64,000 bases of DNA, from positions 124,001 through 188,000 of the forward strand of contig NZ_JAAIIG010000005.1 in NCBI RefSeq assembly GCF_012932375.1, in the 5' to 3' direction. Below are positions 18,613 to 27,872 of this stretch, in pieces. Position 1 is the first letter of the stretch. Each line of letters starts with the position of its first letter. The notes beneath the pieces are model-generated. The model did no database searches, was not told the DNA's origin, and saw only the letters and a program-made list of their open reading frames with translations. The position numbers and the translations under genes are program-made. This DNA comes from Bifidobacterium olomucense. Lineage in GTDB: Bacteria > Actinomycetota > Actinomycetes > Actinomycetales > Bifidobacteriaceae.

Positions 18613-20016
18613 ATGGGAACGACACTGGCCGAGAAGGTCTGGGCCGATCATCTGGTGCGCAAGGGCAGCGACGGTGCGCCCGATCTGCTGTACATCGACT
18701 TGATGCTGATGCACGAGGTCACCAGCCCGCAGGCATTCGAGGGTCTGCGTCTGGCCGGCCGCAAGCCGCGTCATGTCGATCAGCTCATTGCCACCGAGGA
18801 TCACAACACCCCTACTGTGGATATCGATCGTCCGAATCCGGATGAAACCAGCGCACTGCAGCTGACCACGCTGGAAAAGAACTGCAAGGAATTCGGCGTG
18901 CGACTGCACCCGCTGGGCGACGCCGATCAGGGCATCGTGCACGCCTTCGCCCCGATTCTGGGTCTGACCCAGCCGGGCATGACCATCGTGTGCGGCGACT
19001 CGCATACTTCCACCCATGGTGCGTTCGGCGCGCTGGCGTTCGGCATCGGCACCTCCGAGGTGGAGCATGTGATGGCCACGCAGACGCTGTCTCTCAAGCC
19101 GTTCAAAACCATGGCCATCAACGTCAATGGCAAGTTGCCGGCGGACGCCACGGCCAAGGACATCATTTTGGCGATTATCGCCAAGATCGGCACCGGCGGC
19201 GGCCAGGGCTACGTGATTGAGTACCGCGGCGAGGCCATTCGCAACCTCACGATGGACGAGCGCATGACCGTGTGCAACATGTCCATTGAGGCCGGTGCCC
19301 GCGCTGGCATGATCGCGCCTGATGAGACCACGTTCGAATACCTGAAGGGCCGCCCGCACGCGCCGGAAGGCGAGCTGTGGGACAAGGCCGTGGCGTACTG
19401 GAAGACGCTCAAGACCGACGACGACGCCGTATTCGACAAGGTGGTGGATATCGACGCCACCAAGCTCGGACCCTATGTGACGTGGGGCACCAACCCCGGT
19501 CAGGGTCTGCCGATTACCGCCGACGTGCCGGATCCCGCCACGATCGCCGACGCCACCGAGCGTTCCGCCGCCGAGCGCGCGATCAAGTACATGGGCCTGA
19601 AGCCCGGCATGCCGATCAAGGACATCGCGGTGGACACCGTGTTCATCGGCTCCTGCACCAACGGCCGCATCGACGATCTGCGTCAGGCCGCCGCGATTAT
19701 GAAGGGCCATCACAAGGCCGATTCGATTCACCGCGTGCTGGTCGTGCCGGCATCCTCCCGCGTGCGTCTGGAAGCGGAGAAGGAAGGCCTTGACAAGGTA
19801 TTCAAGGACTTCGGCGCCGAGTGGCGTAACGCCGGTTGCTCGATGTGCCTCGGCATGAACCCGGACAAGCTGGTGCCGAACGAACGCTCGATTTCGACCT
19901 CGAACCGTAACTTCGAAGGCCGTCAGGGCAAGGGCTCGCGCACGCATCTGGCTTCGCCGGCTGTGGCCGCCGCCACCGCCATTCGCGGTACGATTTCGTC
20001 TCCCGCCGATCTGTAA
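18613..20016 (+). CDS. leuC: 3-isopropylmalate dehydratase large subunit
   Basis: Isomerises 2- to 3-isopropylmalate in leucine synthesis, as a heterodimer with LeuD and a 4Fe-4S cluster. The 467 residues show the aconitase-family signatures [23 protein letters not shown] and the cluster ligands FIGSCTNGR and CSMCLGMN. The ATG at 18613 is preceded by GGAGGAAA, so the longer reading upstream is not used. leuD starts 13 bases after the stop. Confidence 0.97.
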   Translation: MGTTLAEKVWADHLVRKGSDGAPDLLYIDLMLMHEVTSPQAFEGLRLAGRKPRHVDQLIATEDHNTPTVDIDRPNPDETSALQLTTLEKNCKEFGVRLHPLGDADQGIVHAFAPILGLTQPGMTIVCGDSHTSTHGAFGALAFGIGTSEVEHVMATQTLSLKPFKTMAINVNGKLPADATAKDIILAIIAKIGTGGGQGYVIEYRGEAIRNLTMDERMTVCNMSIEAGARAGMIAPDETTFEYLKGRPHAPEGELWDKAVAYWKTLKTDDDAVFDKVVDIDATKLGPYVTWGTNPGQGLPITADVPDPATIADATERSAAERAIKYMGLKPGMPIKDIAVDTVFIGSCTNGRIDDLRQAAAIMKGHHKADSIHRVLVVPASSRVRLEAEKEGLDKVFKDFGAEWRNAGCSMCLGMNPDKLVPNERSISTSNRNFEGRQGKGSRTHLASPAVAAATAIRGTISSPADL

Positions 20017-20029
20017 AGGACTGTTGATT

Positions 20030-20722
20030 ATGGAAAAACTCACTACTTTGACCGGTGTGGGCGTGCCGCTGCGTCGCTCCAATGTGGATACCGACCAGAT
20101 CATTCCGGCCGTGTTCCTGAAGCGCGTGACCAAGTCCGGATTCGATGATGCCCTGTTCTACGCCTGGCGCCGCGACCCGAACTTTGTGCTGAACCAGCCG
20201 GAATATGCCGGCAAAGGCCAGATTCTGGTGGCCGGCCCTGAGTTCGGCATCGGCTCTTCTCGTGAGCACGCCGTGTGGGCCCTGCATGATTACGGTTTCC
20301 GCGTGGTGATCGCGCCGAGTTTCGCCGACATTTTCTACGGCAACACCGCCAAGAATGGTGTGCTGGCCGCCATCATGCCGCAGGAATCCGTCGAGCTGCT
20401 GTGGAAGCTGCTCGAAGAGGAGCCGGGCCGTGAGATGACCGTCTCGCTGGAGACCCGCACCGTCACTTGCGGCGATGTGACTTTGCCGTTTGAGGTGAAC
20501 GATTACGTGCGTTGGCGTCTGATGAACGGCTACGACGACATTGATCTGACGCTGCAGCATGAGGACGATATCGCCGCCTACGAGAAGATGCGCGCCGAAA
20601 AGTTCCCGTTCAAGCCCAAGACCATTCCCGCCAAGCACTGGCCGGAAGAGCAAATCCAGTCCGCCCGCGAACCGGAAACTTCTGATTGGGCAGGCCCGTT
20701 GGCCGATCGCGGCATTATTTAG
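20030..20722 (+). CDS. leuD: 3-isopropylmalate dehydratase small subunit
   Basis: Small (swivel-domain) subunit, 230 residues, with the conserved [13 protein letters not shown] and [14 protein letters not shown] segments. AAAGGA overlaps the end of leuC and precedes the ATG at 20030. The last codons are duplicated 371 bases downstream (21076-21094) on the far side of a repeat array. The natural terminator seems to be the hairpin at 21121-21149. Confidence 0.96.
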   Translation: MEKLTTLTGVGVPLRRSNVDTDQIIPAVFLKRVTKSGFDDALFYAWRRDPNFVLNQPEYAGKGQILVAGPEFGIGSSREHAVWALHDYGFRVVIAPSFADIFYGNTAKNGVLAAIMPQESVELLWKLLEEEPGREMTVSLETRTVTCGDVTLPFEVNDYVRWRLMNGYDDIDLTLQHEDDIAAYEKMRAEKFPFKPKTIPAKHWPEEQIQSAREPETSDWAGPLADRGII

Positions 20723-20723
20723 C

Positions 20724-21094
20724 CGCGATCAGGCCGCAGGAAAGCACGGTGTGCTTTCCGCAGGGCCTGCGCCGAGCTACGGCAGCAGCGAGGCCAACAT
20801 TGAGCCTCGCTCGCAGAGCGAGTCCGTAATTGATGGCCGAACCGTGAAGCGGACAGTCCTGTGGACTGTCCGTAGGTGAGGCCTGAGTGAGGCGGTAGCC
20901 GAGCGAGGGTAAGGATTGAGTCTTGCCGTGAGGCAAGTCTTTAGTTGCTGGACCGAAGGGGAACCGTGAAGCGGACAGTCCTGTGGACTGTCCGTAGGTG
21001 AGGCCTGAGTGAGGCGGTAGCCGAGCGAGGGTAAGGATTGAGTCTTGCCGTAAGGCAAGTCTTTGATTGTTGGCTGATCGCGGCATTATTTAGC
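20724..21094. repeat. Repeat insertion after leuD: two 122-bp tandem units with flanking duplication
   Basis: Two tandem units (20840-20961 and 20962 to about 21075, period 122 bp) each contain the hairpin GGACAGTCC-TGT-GGACTGTCC and a second CTTGCC/GGCAAG hairpin. They are the reverse complement of the units at 29387-29746. A leader with GGAAAGCAC/GTGCTTTCC (about 20739-20759) precedes them. GATCGCGGCATTATTTAGC, the end of leuD, occurs at 20705-20723 and again at 21076-21094. Confidence 0.8.
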
Positions 21095-21120
21095 TTGCGA
21101 TCGTTTGGTTTTTGCATTGA

Positions 21121-21149
21121 GGTGATGATGGTTGCTGACCATCATCACC
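21121..21149 (+). terminator. leuCD terminator
   Basis: GGTGATGATGGT (21121-21132) pairs perfectly with ACCATCATCACC (21138-21149) around a 5-base loop and is followed by TTTGTTGTTT. It lies just after the second copy of the leuD end. Confidence 0.75.
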
Positions 21150-21313
21150 TTTGTTGTTTGAGCTGGGTTTGTGGGTTTGCTTGGGCTGGACTGAAGCTCG
21201 GGGGAACGGCCCTTCTGCCTATCGTTGGGAAGACCTATACTTTTCCCTGTATGCAACGATGCTCTCGGATGTGGTTTAGGCCGGGAAAATCATGACATAA
21301 GTTTGGAGAGACG

Positions 21314-24300
21314 ATGTCGAAGAACATCACACGACGATTGGCCGGAATCGCTGCTGCCGTGGCGAGCCTTGCCATGCTGTTCTGCGTGCTGCCCGCGCAG
21401 GCGGCGGATGCAAGCCTGAGCACGGACGCCGGCGCCAATGCCAATGTAGTGCAGGCGTTGAAATACGTGCAGGACCTGAATGCCTTGCGCGCTCGTACTG
21501 ATCGCCGCGCACTGACCAAGGAACAGATTGCCGCGGCTCAGAAGGCCGATAACAATTCCTCGATGACCGCTAGTCAGATTCCGGATGGCGTTGCCGACGG
21601 CTCTGCCGTGTCGGCGCTGAAGGTCAACAGCGATGTAATGAAGTGGGCGCAAACGCGTGCCGAGGAGATGGCACAACGCGCGGTAAGCAACCCCCAAACA
21701 CCGTTGTCCCATGACAATATGACGAATGGTCGCCCGTCTTGGTTCGGCAACTACAGCAATCCTATGGGAACGTATTATTTCGGCCCGGAGGCCTTGGCTA
21801 TCGGCTTCCTCGGCTATAACTCGTACAACCCGGTTGATTCGTGGTACAGCGAGCTGAACTACGAAATCGAACATCCGAACGCTTCCGCCGATGACTTGGC
21901 CTATTACCGTCAGGGCTATGGCCATTACCTGACCGAAGTGTTCCCCTATGCTGATATCGCCGGCATTGGCGTGTCCGTGGTTCCGAGCGGTCGTTGGAAA
22001 GGTGCGATTGTCACCGTGCTGGAAATCGCTCAGAGCAACGGCAATACCACCGGCACCACGCAGACTCCTGAAGAGGCTCTCGCAGGACTGCGCAGCATCC
22101 AGTCGGTCACCAACCCGGCCGCCATCACCGTGGAATCCGGCACCGCCAAGCCGACGAACCTGCCGGCTACGGTATCCGTGACGTACGATGACGGCACCGC
22201 CGGCCAGGCTGCCGTGACGTGGAATGTGCCGGATAACTGGAACGCCGATCGCAAGCAGCGCACGCTGACCGTGACGGGCACCGTCGCCGGTACCAGCAAG
22301 ACCGCTTCGTTGAAGCTCACCGTCAAGGCCGCCAGCATCACCGGCGTCACCGCGAACAGCGACACCAAGGTCACCACCGCTTCCGGCACTGCGCCGAGCT
22401 TGCCGTCCACCGCTACCGTCGCTTGGTCGAACGGCAGCTTCGACAACAATGTTGCTATCACATGGGATGCCAACGATTCCTACAAGAAGCGCGAGGGTGC
22501 CACCTACTCGCTGAACGGCAAGGTCGGCGATACCGGCAAGACGGTCACCGCACAGGTCACCGTCACCCCGGCCACCGCCACCAAGGCCGCCAGCCCGGCC
22601 ACGACCACCGTGGTCAAGGGCGGCGCACTCGGCTCCATCCCGACCTCCAAGGTGACTTGGTCCAATGGCGACGTCACCGATGAGAACATCGTCTGGGACG
22701 CCGGCAAGAACCCGTCTGCCGCCAACTTCGACGAACTGGGTGATCAGACCTTCACCGGCAAGGCTCAGGGTCTGCCCGTCACGTGGAAGGTCACCGTGGT
22801 GGATGCCAAGGTGACCAAGGTCTACAACCCGGCCGCCATCACCGTGGAATCCGGCACCGAACCGCAGTTGCCCGCGACCGTGAAGGCCGATCTGGACAAC
22901 GGCAAGAAGGGTCAGGATGTGCCGGTGACTTGGGCCGCCGTGCCGAACACGTGGAAGGACCGCAACGGTGGTTCCTTCGAGGTCAAGGGCGTGGCCAACG
23001 GCCAGTCCGATCAGACCGTGACCATCAAGGTGACCGTCAACCCCGCCAAGGCTACAGGCGCCACGTTCACCGACGGCACCACGGAAACCGCAGTGACCAC
23101 CGACTCCGGTACGAACCCGGCTTCCAAGCTGCCGAAGACCGCCAAGCTGGCATGGTCCAACGGCGACACCACCAACGCAACCATCACTTGGGAATCCAAG
23201 GATGACTACAAGAACCGTGCGGGTGGCCAGTACGATCTGACCGGTACCGCGGAAGGCTTCAAGCTCACCGCACATGTGACCGTGAACGCGGCCACCGTGA
23301 CCGGTATCGCCCAGCCTCAGGAGGTCACCGTTGGCGAAGGCGTCAAGCCGGCCATTCCGGCCACCGTCAAGGCGACCTGGTCCAACGGCGACAAGTCCGA
23401 CGAGACCATCGTCTGGAATGCCGACGCCGATCCGAACGCGGCCTCCTTCGAGACGGCCGGCGATCAGACCTTCACCGGTACCGCCGCAGGCAAGGCCGTT
23501 ACGTGGAAGGTGACCGTGGTGAAGGCCACCATCACCGGCGTTGACAACGCGACTGCCGAAACCGCAGCCGGAAAGGTGCCGACGCTGCCCGCAACCGTGA
23601 ACGCACACTGGTCGAACGGCGCTGCTGATACGCAGGTCGCCGTGACGTGGAACACCAACGGTGTGGACTTCTCCAACCGTTCCGGCGCGGACAAGACCGT
23701 CAAGGTGCTCGGCTCCGTTGAAGGCTGGAACGGCACGGTTGAGGCTGATGTCACCGTGCACAGCGCCACGGTCACCGGTGCGGTGGTTGACGGCGAAACC
23801 ACGCTGACCACGCCTTCCGGCACCGATCCGTCCGCCGAGTTCCCGAAGAACGCCAAGGTCTCTTGGAGCGACGGCGGCTCGGACACCACCGAAGCCATCG
23901 TGTGGAACACGTTCACCGACTACACCAAGCGCGAAGGCGGCACCTTCGACGTGAAGGGCACGGTGGAAGGCCAGACCGTCACCCTGAAGGTGACTGTGGA
24001 GCCTGCCACCCCGTCCAACGTGGAGCAGAGCCAGTTCGAGCTGACCACCACGGTCGGCACCAAGCCGGAGCTGCCCGCACAGATCAACGTGGTGTGGTCC
24101 AACGGCGATAAGGTTCCCGCCGCAGTTGAGTGGGAAGCATATGATGCCGCGCTGATCAACAAGGCCGGTACGTTCGAGGTGCAGGGCAAGGTCGGCAGCG
24201 AGGAATTCCCCGTCACCGCTACCGTGACTGTGAAGAAGGCCGAGGCTAAGCCGCAGCCGACCACACCGAAGGGCGATACCACTGCCAAGGGCGACACTGC

Positions 24301-24439
24301 CAACAACACGACTACCAATACCGCCAAGAACAAGCTGAGCAATACTGGTACGAATGTGGCCATTATCGCCGCTGCCGTGGTGATTCTCGCTGCCATCGCC
24401 GTGGTGGTGCTGACCGTCGCCAAGCGTCAGCGTCACTGA
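21314..24439 (+). CDS. Cell-surface CAP-domain protein with nine Ig-like repeats and sortase signal
   Basis: Wall-anchored protein of 1,041 residues. A signal peptide (about residues 1-31, ending AQAADA) is followed by a CAP/SCP-like domain (about 45-245, with WAQTRAEEMA, LSHDNM, DSWYSELNYEIEHP and GHYLTEVF). Nine bacterial Ig-like repeats of about 80 residues follow, each with a WSNG-type core and ending in a TVKVTV-like strand. A Thr/Asn-rich linker, the sortase motif LSNTG, a hydrophobic helix and the tail KRQRH close the protein. GGAGAG precedes the ATG. It stands alone behind leuCD. A host- or cell-contact role is inferred from architecture; CAP activity cannot be read from sequence. Confidence 0.9.
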   Translation: MSKNITRRLAGIAAAVASLAMLFCVLPAQAADASLSTDAGANANVVQALKYVQDLNALRARTDRRALTKEQIAAAQKADNNSSMTASQIPDGVADGSAVSALKVNSDVMKWAQTRAEEMAQRAVSNPQTPLSHDNMTNGRPSWFGNYSNPMGTYYFGPEALAIGFLGYNSYNPVDSWYSELNYEIEHPNASADDLAYYRQGYGHYLTEVFPYADIAGIGVSVVPSGRWKGAIVTVLEIAQSNGNTTGTTQTPEEALAGLRSIQSVTNPAAITVESGTAKPTNLPATVSVTYDDGTAGQAAVTWNVPDNWNADRKQRTLTVTGTVAGTSKTASLKLTVKAASITGVTANSDTKVTTASGTAPSLPSTATVAWSNGSFDNNVAITWDANDSYKKREGATYSLNGKVGDTGKTVTAQVTVTPATATKAASPATTTVVKGGALGSIPTSKVTWSNGDVTDENIVWDAGKNPSAANFDELGDQTFTGKAQGLPVTWKVTVVDAKVTKVYNPAAITVESGTEPQLPATVKADLDNGKKGQDVPVTWAAVPNTWKDRNGGSFEVKGVANGQSDQTVTIKVTVNPAKATGATFTDGTTETAVTTDSGTNPASKLPKTAKLAWSNGDTTNATITWESKDDYKNRAGGQYDLTGTAEGFKLTAHVTVNAATVTGIAQPQEVTVGEGVKPAIPATVKATWSNGDKSDETIVWNADADPNAASFETAGDQTFTGTAAGKAVTWKVTVVKATITGVDNATAETAAGKVPTLPATVNAHWSNGAADTQVAVTWNTNGVDFSNRSGADKTVKVLGSVEGWNGTVEADVTVHSATVTGAVVDGETTLTTPSGTDPSAEFPKNAKVSWSDGGSDTTEAIVWNTFTDYTKREGGTFDVKGTVEGQTVTLKVTVEPATPSNVEQSQFELTTTVGTKPELPAQINVVWSNGDKVPAAVEWEAYDAALINKAGTFEVQGKVGSEEFPVTATVTVKKAEAKPQPTTPKGDTTAKGDTANNTTTNTAKNKLSNTGTNVAIIAAAVVILAAIAVVVLTVAKRQRH

Positions 24440-24501
24440 TGCCAGTACGATATCGGCTGAGTAATCGGCACTGATCATCGGCCGATTATCGGCATCGACT
24501 G

Positions 24502-24533
24502 AAGGGTCTTCCGGGTCCACCGGAAGGCCCTTT
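24502..24533 (+). terminator. Terminator after the surface protein gene
   Basis: AAGGG-T-CTTCCGG pairs with CCGGAAG-G-CCCTT around GTCCA and is followed by a short T-run. It lies between convergent genes and may serve both. Confidence 0.7.
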
Positions 24534-24560
24534 GTCGTAAGTTTGGTTTCGCTCGACCGC

Positions 24561-26414
24561 TCACTGTCCGTCGAACCAGCGGGCGAGGGTCTCGGCATCC
24601 TTGCGATCGAGGAACAGGAAACGCAGCTCGCTGATGCCGTTCATGACGAACAACAGCATCCGCACACTGAAGATGCCGCGCGGCTCACGCCACAATGTGG
24701 TCGATCGCTTGAACGACTGCACGCGCGAGCGACGGGTCACCATCATGAATGTATTCAATGTGCTTGCGCCCGAAACCACTATGCGATTCGGCAGCACGGC
24801 AATGTCACGGACCGGTGCTGGTGCAGTCTCAGGCGAGGAGGAGGCGTCGAGGGTCTGTTGGACGGGCGCGGACGGGGATTCCTGCCCGACTTTGCGCAAG
24901 TGTTCGTCGGCAATTGCATACCCCTCTTCCCGGCACTTGAGCCAACGACAGGCAACCAGCCATAATCCGCATGCCAAAGGTACGAATAACAGCCACCAGG
25001 GCCATCCGAGCCCCGGCAAAGCAAGCGATGTACGCCATGCGGTTGCCGCGGCGGCATTTGATCCAAGCCAGACCAATGCCATCGCAGCCAACGTCGATAT
25101 CACTGGCATCGTGAGGTAATACCGCAGCAGACCGCGGCCGGTATGTCGGATTGTCAGGCCATGTGCGGAATCCGGTTCCCGCACGTCCCATTCCGGCAGC
25201 ATATCGTGCAGCACCGTATAGACCCGGCGCGTGCCAATCACCGGTAGAATACGGGCTGCGGAAATGGCGTTTTCTTCGTTTCCCTCACCGGTTGAGGAGC
25301 TTAATCCCAAACCCACCGAACACAGGCCGAACGGCCGGCGCAGCAGCGACTGCCGGATAATCACCGTCTGAATTCGACTGATCGGAATCGTGGATGTACG
25401 GCGTGTGAACAGCCCCCGTACCACCACTAGATCGTCGCCGCGACGCCACACTTCGAAACCATAGAATCGCAGCAGCGAGGTGACGATGCTCACCACCATC
25501 AGCGTCATCACACAGACCAACACCAGCATCACGACGGACAGTACGCCGCCTGTCAATGCGTCGCCCACCGACTGTTCGGCCCGACGTACCAGACTTTTCG
25601 GCACAATCTCCTGTATCTGCTGTATGAATCCGTATACCACGAATGCGGCTGCCAAGAATCCGAGATCGGTGATGGCGGACAGCAGGATATCCTTCACCGA
25701 GGCGCGAAACACCGGAGTCCGGCCACGCGAGTCCGCGGACGGTGCGGACTTGCCGACGCACGCAATGGGCCCGGCTGTGTAGGCGGGATCATAGGTCGCG
25801 TTGCGGTTGGGTGACGTGACAGTCGTGTGGGTCTGCGCTGTGTGGGTCTGCGCTGCGCTGGTCTGCACTGTGCGTGCCCGCGTGCGTAACTGCTCCAGCT
25901 CCAGTTGCAGTACTGCAGGCACGGCAGTCAATCGGATATCCGCATCTGCCGCACCTGCCGCCGAAACGGTGAGCTGTACGACGCCGAATGGCTGCAGATA
26001 CGCCGGTGACGAACTGTTGATGGCATGGATCGAGCCGTAGCTGATGGTGCGATGCTTGCGAAACAGCAGCCCGGATGTGAACGAGAGATTGTCCGAACCA
26101 AGCTGGTAACGGGTGGTCGACCATTCGACGATGGGAGGGATCAGCGCGGCGACGATGGCCAACGCCAAAGCCAGCACGATGATCGTACCGCTTAACTCCC
26201 GGCGCAGAATGACCAGAAACGTGATGAACAGACCGATGATGCCGCGCACTGAGGAAACCATCGCCACGATGAGCCCGGCCGGGTGCAGCATGCGCCAAAC
26301 GGTGACGGGCTGGCCGTTGGATTGGCTGTTGGGCCGGCTGTTGGATTGGCTGTTGGGCCGGTCGCCGGCCGGGCTGCTGCTGCCCACGGATGTGCTGTAC
26401 TGACCGTCTGCCAT
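24561..26414 (-). CDS. Bacterial PH-domain membrane protein (YdbT-like)
   Basis: Membrane protein of 617 residues with three bacterial PH-like segments alternating with hydrophobic helices (for example LLSAITDLGFLAAAFVVYGF and GGVLSVVMLVLVCVMTLMVV). The RISRIQTV-like segment STIPISRIQTVIIRQSLL is typical of YdbT. In Bacillus, YdbS/YdbT are linked to resistance to an antimicrobial peptide-like compound; the role here is unknown. The N-terminus has a repeated Asn/Ser/Gln/Arg stretch (SNSRPNSQSN). ATG 26414 overlaps the TGA of the upstream partner, so the two are translationally coupled. Confidence 0.82.
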   Translation of the reverse strand: MADGQYSTSVGSSSPAGDRPNSQSNSRPNSQSNGQPVTVWRMLHPAGLIVAMVSSVRGIIGLFITFLVILRRELSGTIIVLALALAIVAALIPPIVEWSTTRYQLGSDNLSFTSGLLFRKHRTISYGSIHAINSSSPAYLQPFGVVQLTVSAAGAADADIRLTAVPAVLQLELEQLRTRARTVQTSAAQTHTAQTHTTVTSPNRNATYDPAYTAGPIACVGKSAPSADSRGRTPVFRASVKDILLSAITDLGFLAAAFVVYGFIQQIQEIVPKSLVRRAEQSVGDALTGGVLSVVMLVLVCVMTLMVVSIVTSLLRFYGFEVWRRGDDLVVVRGLFTRRTSTIPISRIQTVIIRQSLLRRPFGLCSVGLGLSSSTGEGNEENAISAARILPVIGTRRVYTVLHDMLPEWDVREPDSAHGLTIRHTGRGLLRYYLTMPVISTLAAMALVWLGSNAAAATAWRTSLALPGLGWPWWLLFVPLACGLWLVACRWLKCREEGYAIADEHLRKVGQESPSAPVQQTLDASSSPETAPAPVRDIAVLPNRIVVSGASTLNTFMMVTRRSRVQSFKRSTTLWREPRGIFSVRMLLFVMNGISELRFLFLDRKDAETLARWFDGQ

Positions 26415-27007
26415 CACAGATCGTCCTTTGCCATGGCCACACGTTCGGTGATCAGCGCCACCATGCGTTCGGCTTCGGCGGTGTCCAGCGCGGCGATTTC
26501 ATGCTCGTCGGCCGCCGTGTGCACCACCACGGTGGTCAGACCGAAATGCCGTTGCACCGGATTCTGCTTGGTGTCCACATGCTGCACACGTGTGTATGGC
26601 GTGGTGATGGAGCGCCGGAACAACCAACCTTTGCGAGTGGCGAGATCGCGCTCGCCGATACGGAATCGCGTGAAGGCGTAGAGGTACTTGGTTTGCAGCG
26701 GCTGAAACGCAAGATCCAACACCGCATAGGTTGCCGCCAATGCGACGATAAGCCGCTGCCAGACTCCCCACCAGCCGTTTGCAACGCATACGATGGCGAC
26801 TACGGCGCAGACCGCCAGCCATATGCCGGTTTCAATCGCTTCGTTGATCAGCCACACCGTGCGTATTCGCGGTGGCAACGGTCGCCAGCCGGCGTCGATC
26901 GGTGCTGTGAAGTTGGCGGCACTGCCCGCGGTGTGCGCGCTGCCTTTGGGCTCTTCAGGCTCCATTGCCGTACTCCTCTCGTTCTGGTCTGTGCTGTACC
27001 CAACCAT
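26414..27007 (-). CDS. Bacterial PH-domain membrane protein (YdbS-like)
   Basis: Protein of 197 residues with two hydrophobic helices (TGIWLAVCAVVAIVCVANGWW, LIVALAATYAVLDLAF) followed by one bPH2 domain ending TTVVVHTAADEHEIAALD. This size and order match YdbS, the partner of YdbT. It is divergent from the DUF805 gene. The ribosome-binding site is GAGAGGAG, just upstream of the start. Confidence 0.85.
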   Translation of the reverse strand: MVGYSTDQNERSTAMEPEEPKGSAHTAGSAANFTAPIDAGWRPLPPRIRTVWLINEAIETGIWLAVCAVVAIVCVANGWWGVWQRLIVALAATYAVLDLAFQPLQTKYLYAFTRFRIGERDLATRKGWLFRRSITTPYTRVQHVDTKQNPVQRHFGLTTVVVHTAADEHEIAALDTAEAERMVALITERVAMAKDDL

Positions 27008-27125
27008 ATCCAGTCCGGCAGGTGTTCCGGCGCGATCGGTCCACAGATGTTGACCGAAGCGCCTCTCCGCTGGACGGGAACGGGTATTTGCGGTTGAGTG
27101 GAGCGTAACGAGAAAGGGATTGACG

Positions 27126-27872
27126 ATGAACGATGGTGATCACGCTCCGCAGGACCCGCGGATTCCACAGGGGCCGCACAGTTCTCATCATGGCGCAGTA
27201 CGACCGAACGGCAATCCGTACGTGGCGGGCCGATCCTTTCCTAATCCTTATGTGACAGGTCCGGTGCCCGGGCAAGGCAACGCGGACACCCCGCCGCTGT
27301 GGGCGCCGTGGTATGGCATCGGGTTCGGCAAAGCCATCGTGCGATTCTTCCGCAAGACGTTCTATTTTCACGGTCGGGCGTCCCGTGGCGAATACTGGTG
27401 GGCCCAGCTGCTCTTCATCCTGCTGAATATGGGCTTTGCCTATGCTGCGTATGGCATAGGCATGTTGATGGGCATCAGCAATGCCGGCAGTGACGGCGTC
27501 TTCGGTTCGCCGCTCGACGATTTCGCCAACAACGCGCAGCTGGTACCCCAGGCGTTGCTGTTTGTATCGAATCTGTCGTTGTCTGTACGTCGTCTGCACG
27601 ACGAGAATCGACGTGGCTGGTGGGTGGTGTTGCCCACGCTACTGCAGTTTGTCGGTTTGATTGCAGTGGTTGTTTCCGTCGTGGTGGGAAATGTGTCCGG
27701 TGATGGATCGTCGTCGGCTTTCGCGCAGACCATGGTCGTGGCGATGCTGTTGTGCTTCGGCGCGCTGCTGATGTCGGTCATCATCTCGATCACACTGATG
27801 ATTGGCCCCAGCAATCCGCTGGGTACGCGATTCGACCGGCCCGGCGCAGGCTGGGGATTGGGGCGGCGCTGA
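27126..27872 (+). CDS. DUF805 membrane protein
   Basis: Small membrane protein of 248 residues. A hydrophilic N-terminus (to about residue 70) is followed by the DUF805 signature (FYFHGRASRGEYWWAQL) and about four hydrophobic segments, with SLSVRRLHDENRRGWW between them. GAAAGGGA precedes the ATG. Its TGA overlaps the start of the sensor kinase (TGATG), so it is co-translated with the kinase and may be part of that sensory module. The function of DUF805 is not established. Confidence 0.85.
   Translation: MNDGDHAPQDPRIPQGPHSSHHGAVRPNGNPYVAGRSFPNPYVTGPVPGQGNADTPPLWAPWYGIGFGKAIVRFFRKTFYFHGRASRGEYWWAQLLFILLNMGFAYAAYGIGMLMGISNAGSDGVFGSPLDDFANNAQLVPQALLFVSNLSLSVRRLHDENRRGWWVVLPTLLQFVGLIAVVVSVVVGNVSGDGSSSAFAQTMVVAMLLCFGALLMSVIISITLMIGPSNPLGTRFDRPGAGWGLGRR

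Noticed and set aside
20715-21086. ORFs across the leuD-distal repeats with repeated peptide blocks
   Set aside because: The peptide repetition only reflects the DNA repeat; no start signals.
21290-24598. A 1,102-residue open frame antisense to the surface protein gene
   Set aside because: Its Gly/His/Arg/Val-rich composition is the mirror of GC-biased codon use on the other strand. The plus-strand frame has signal peptide, domains, sortase motif and ribosome-binding site.
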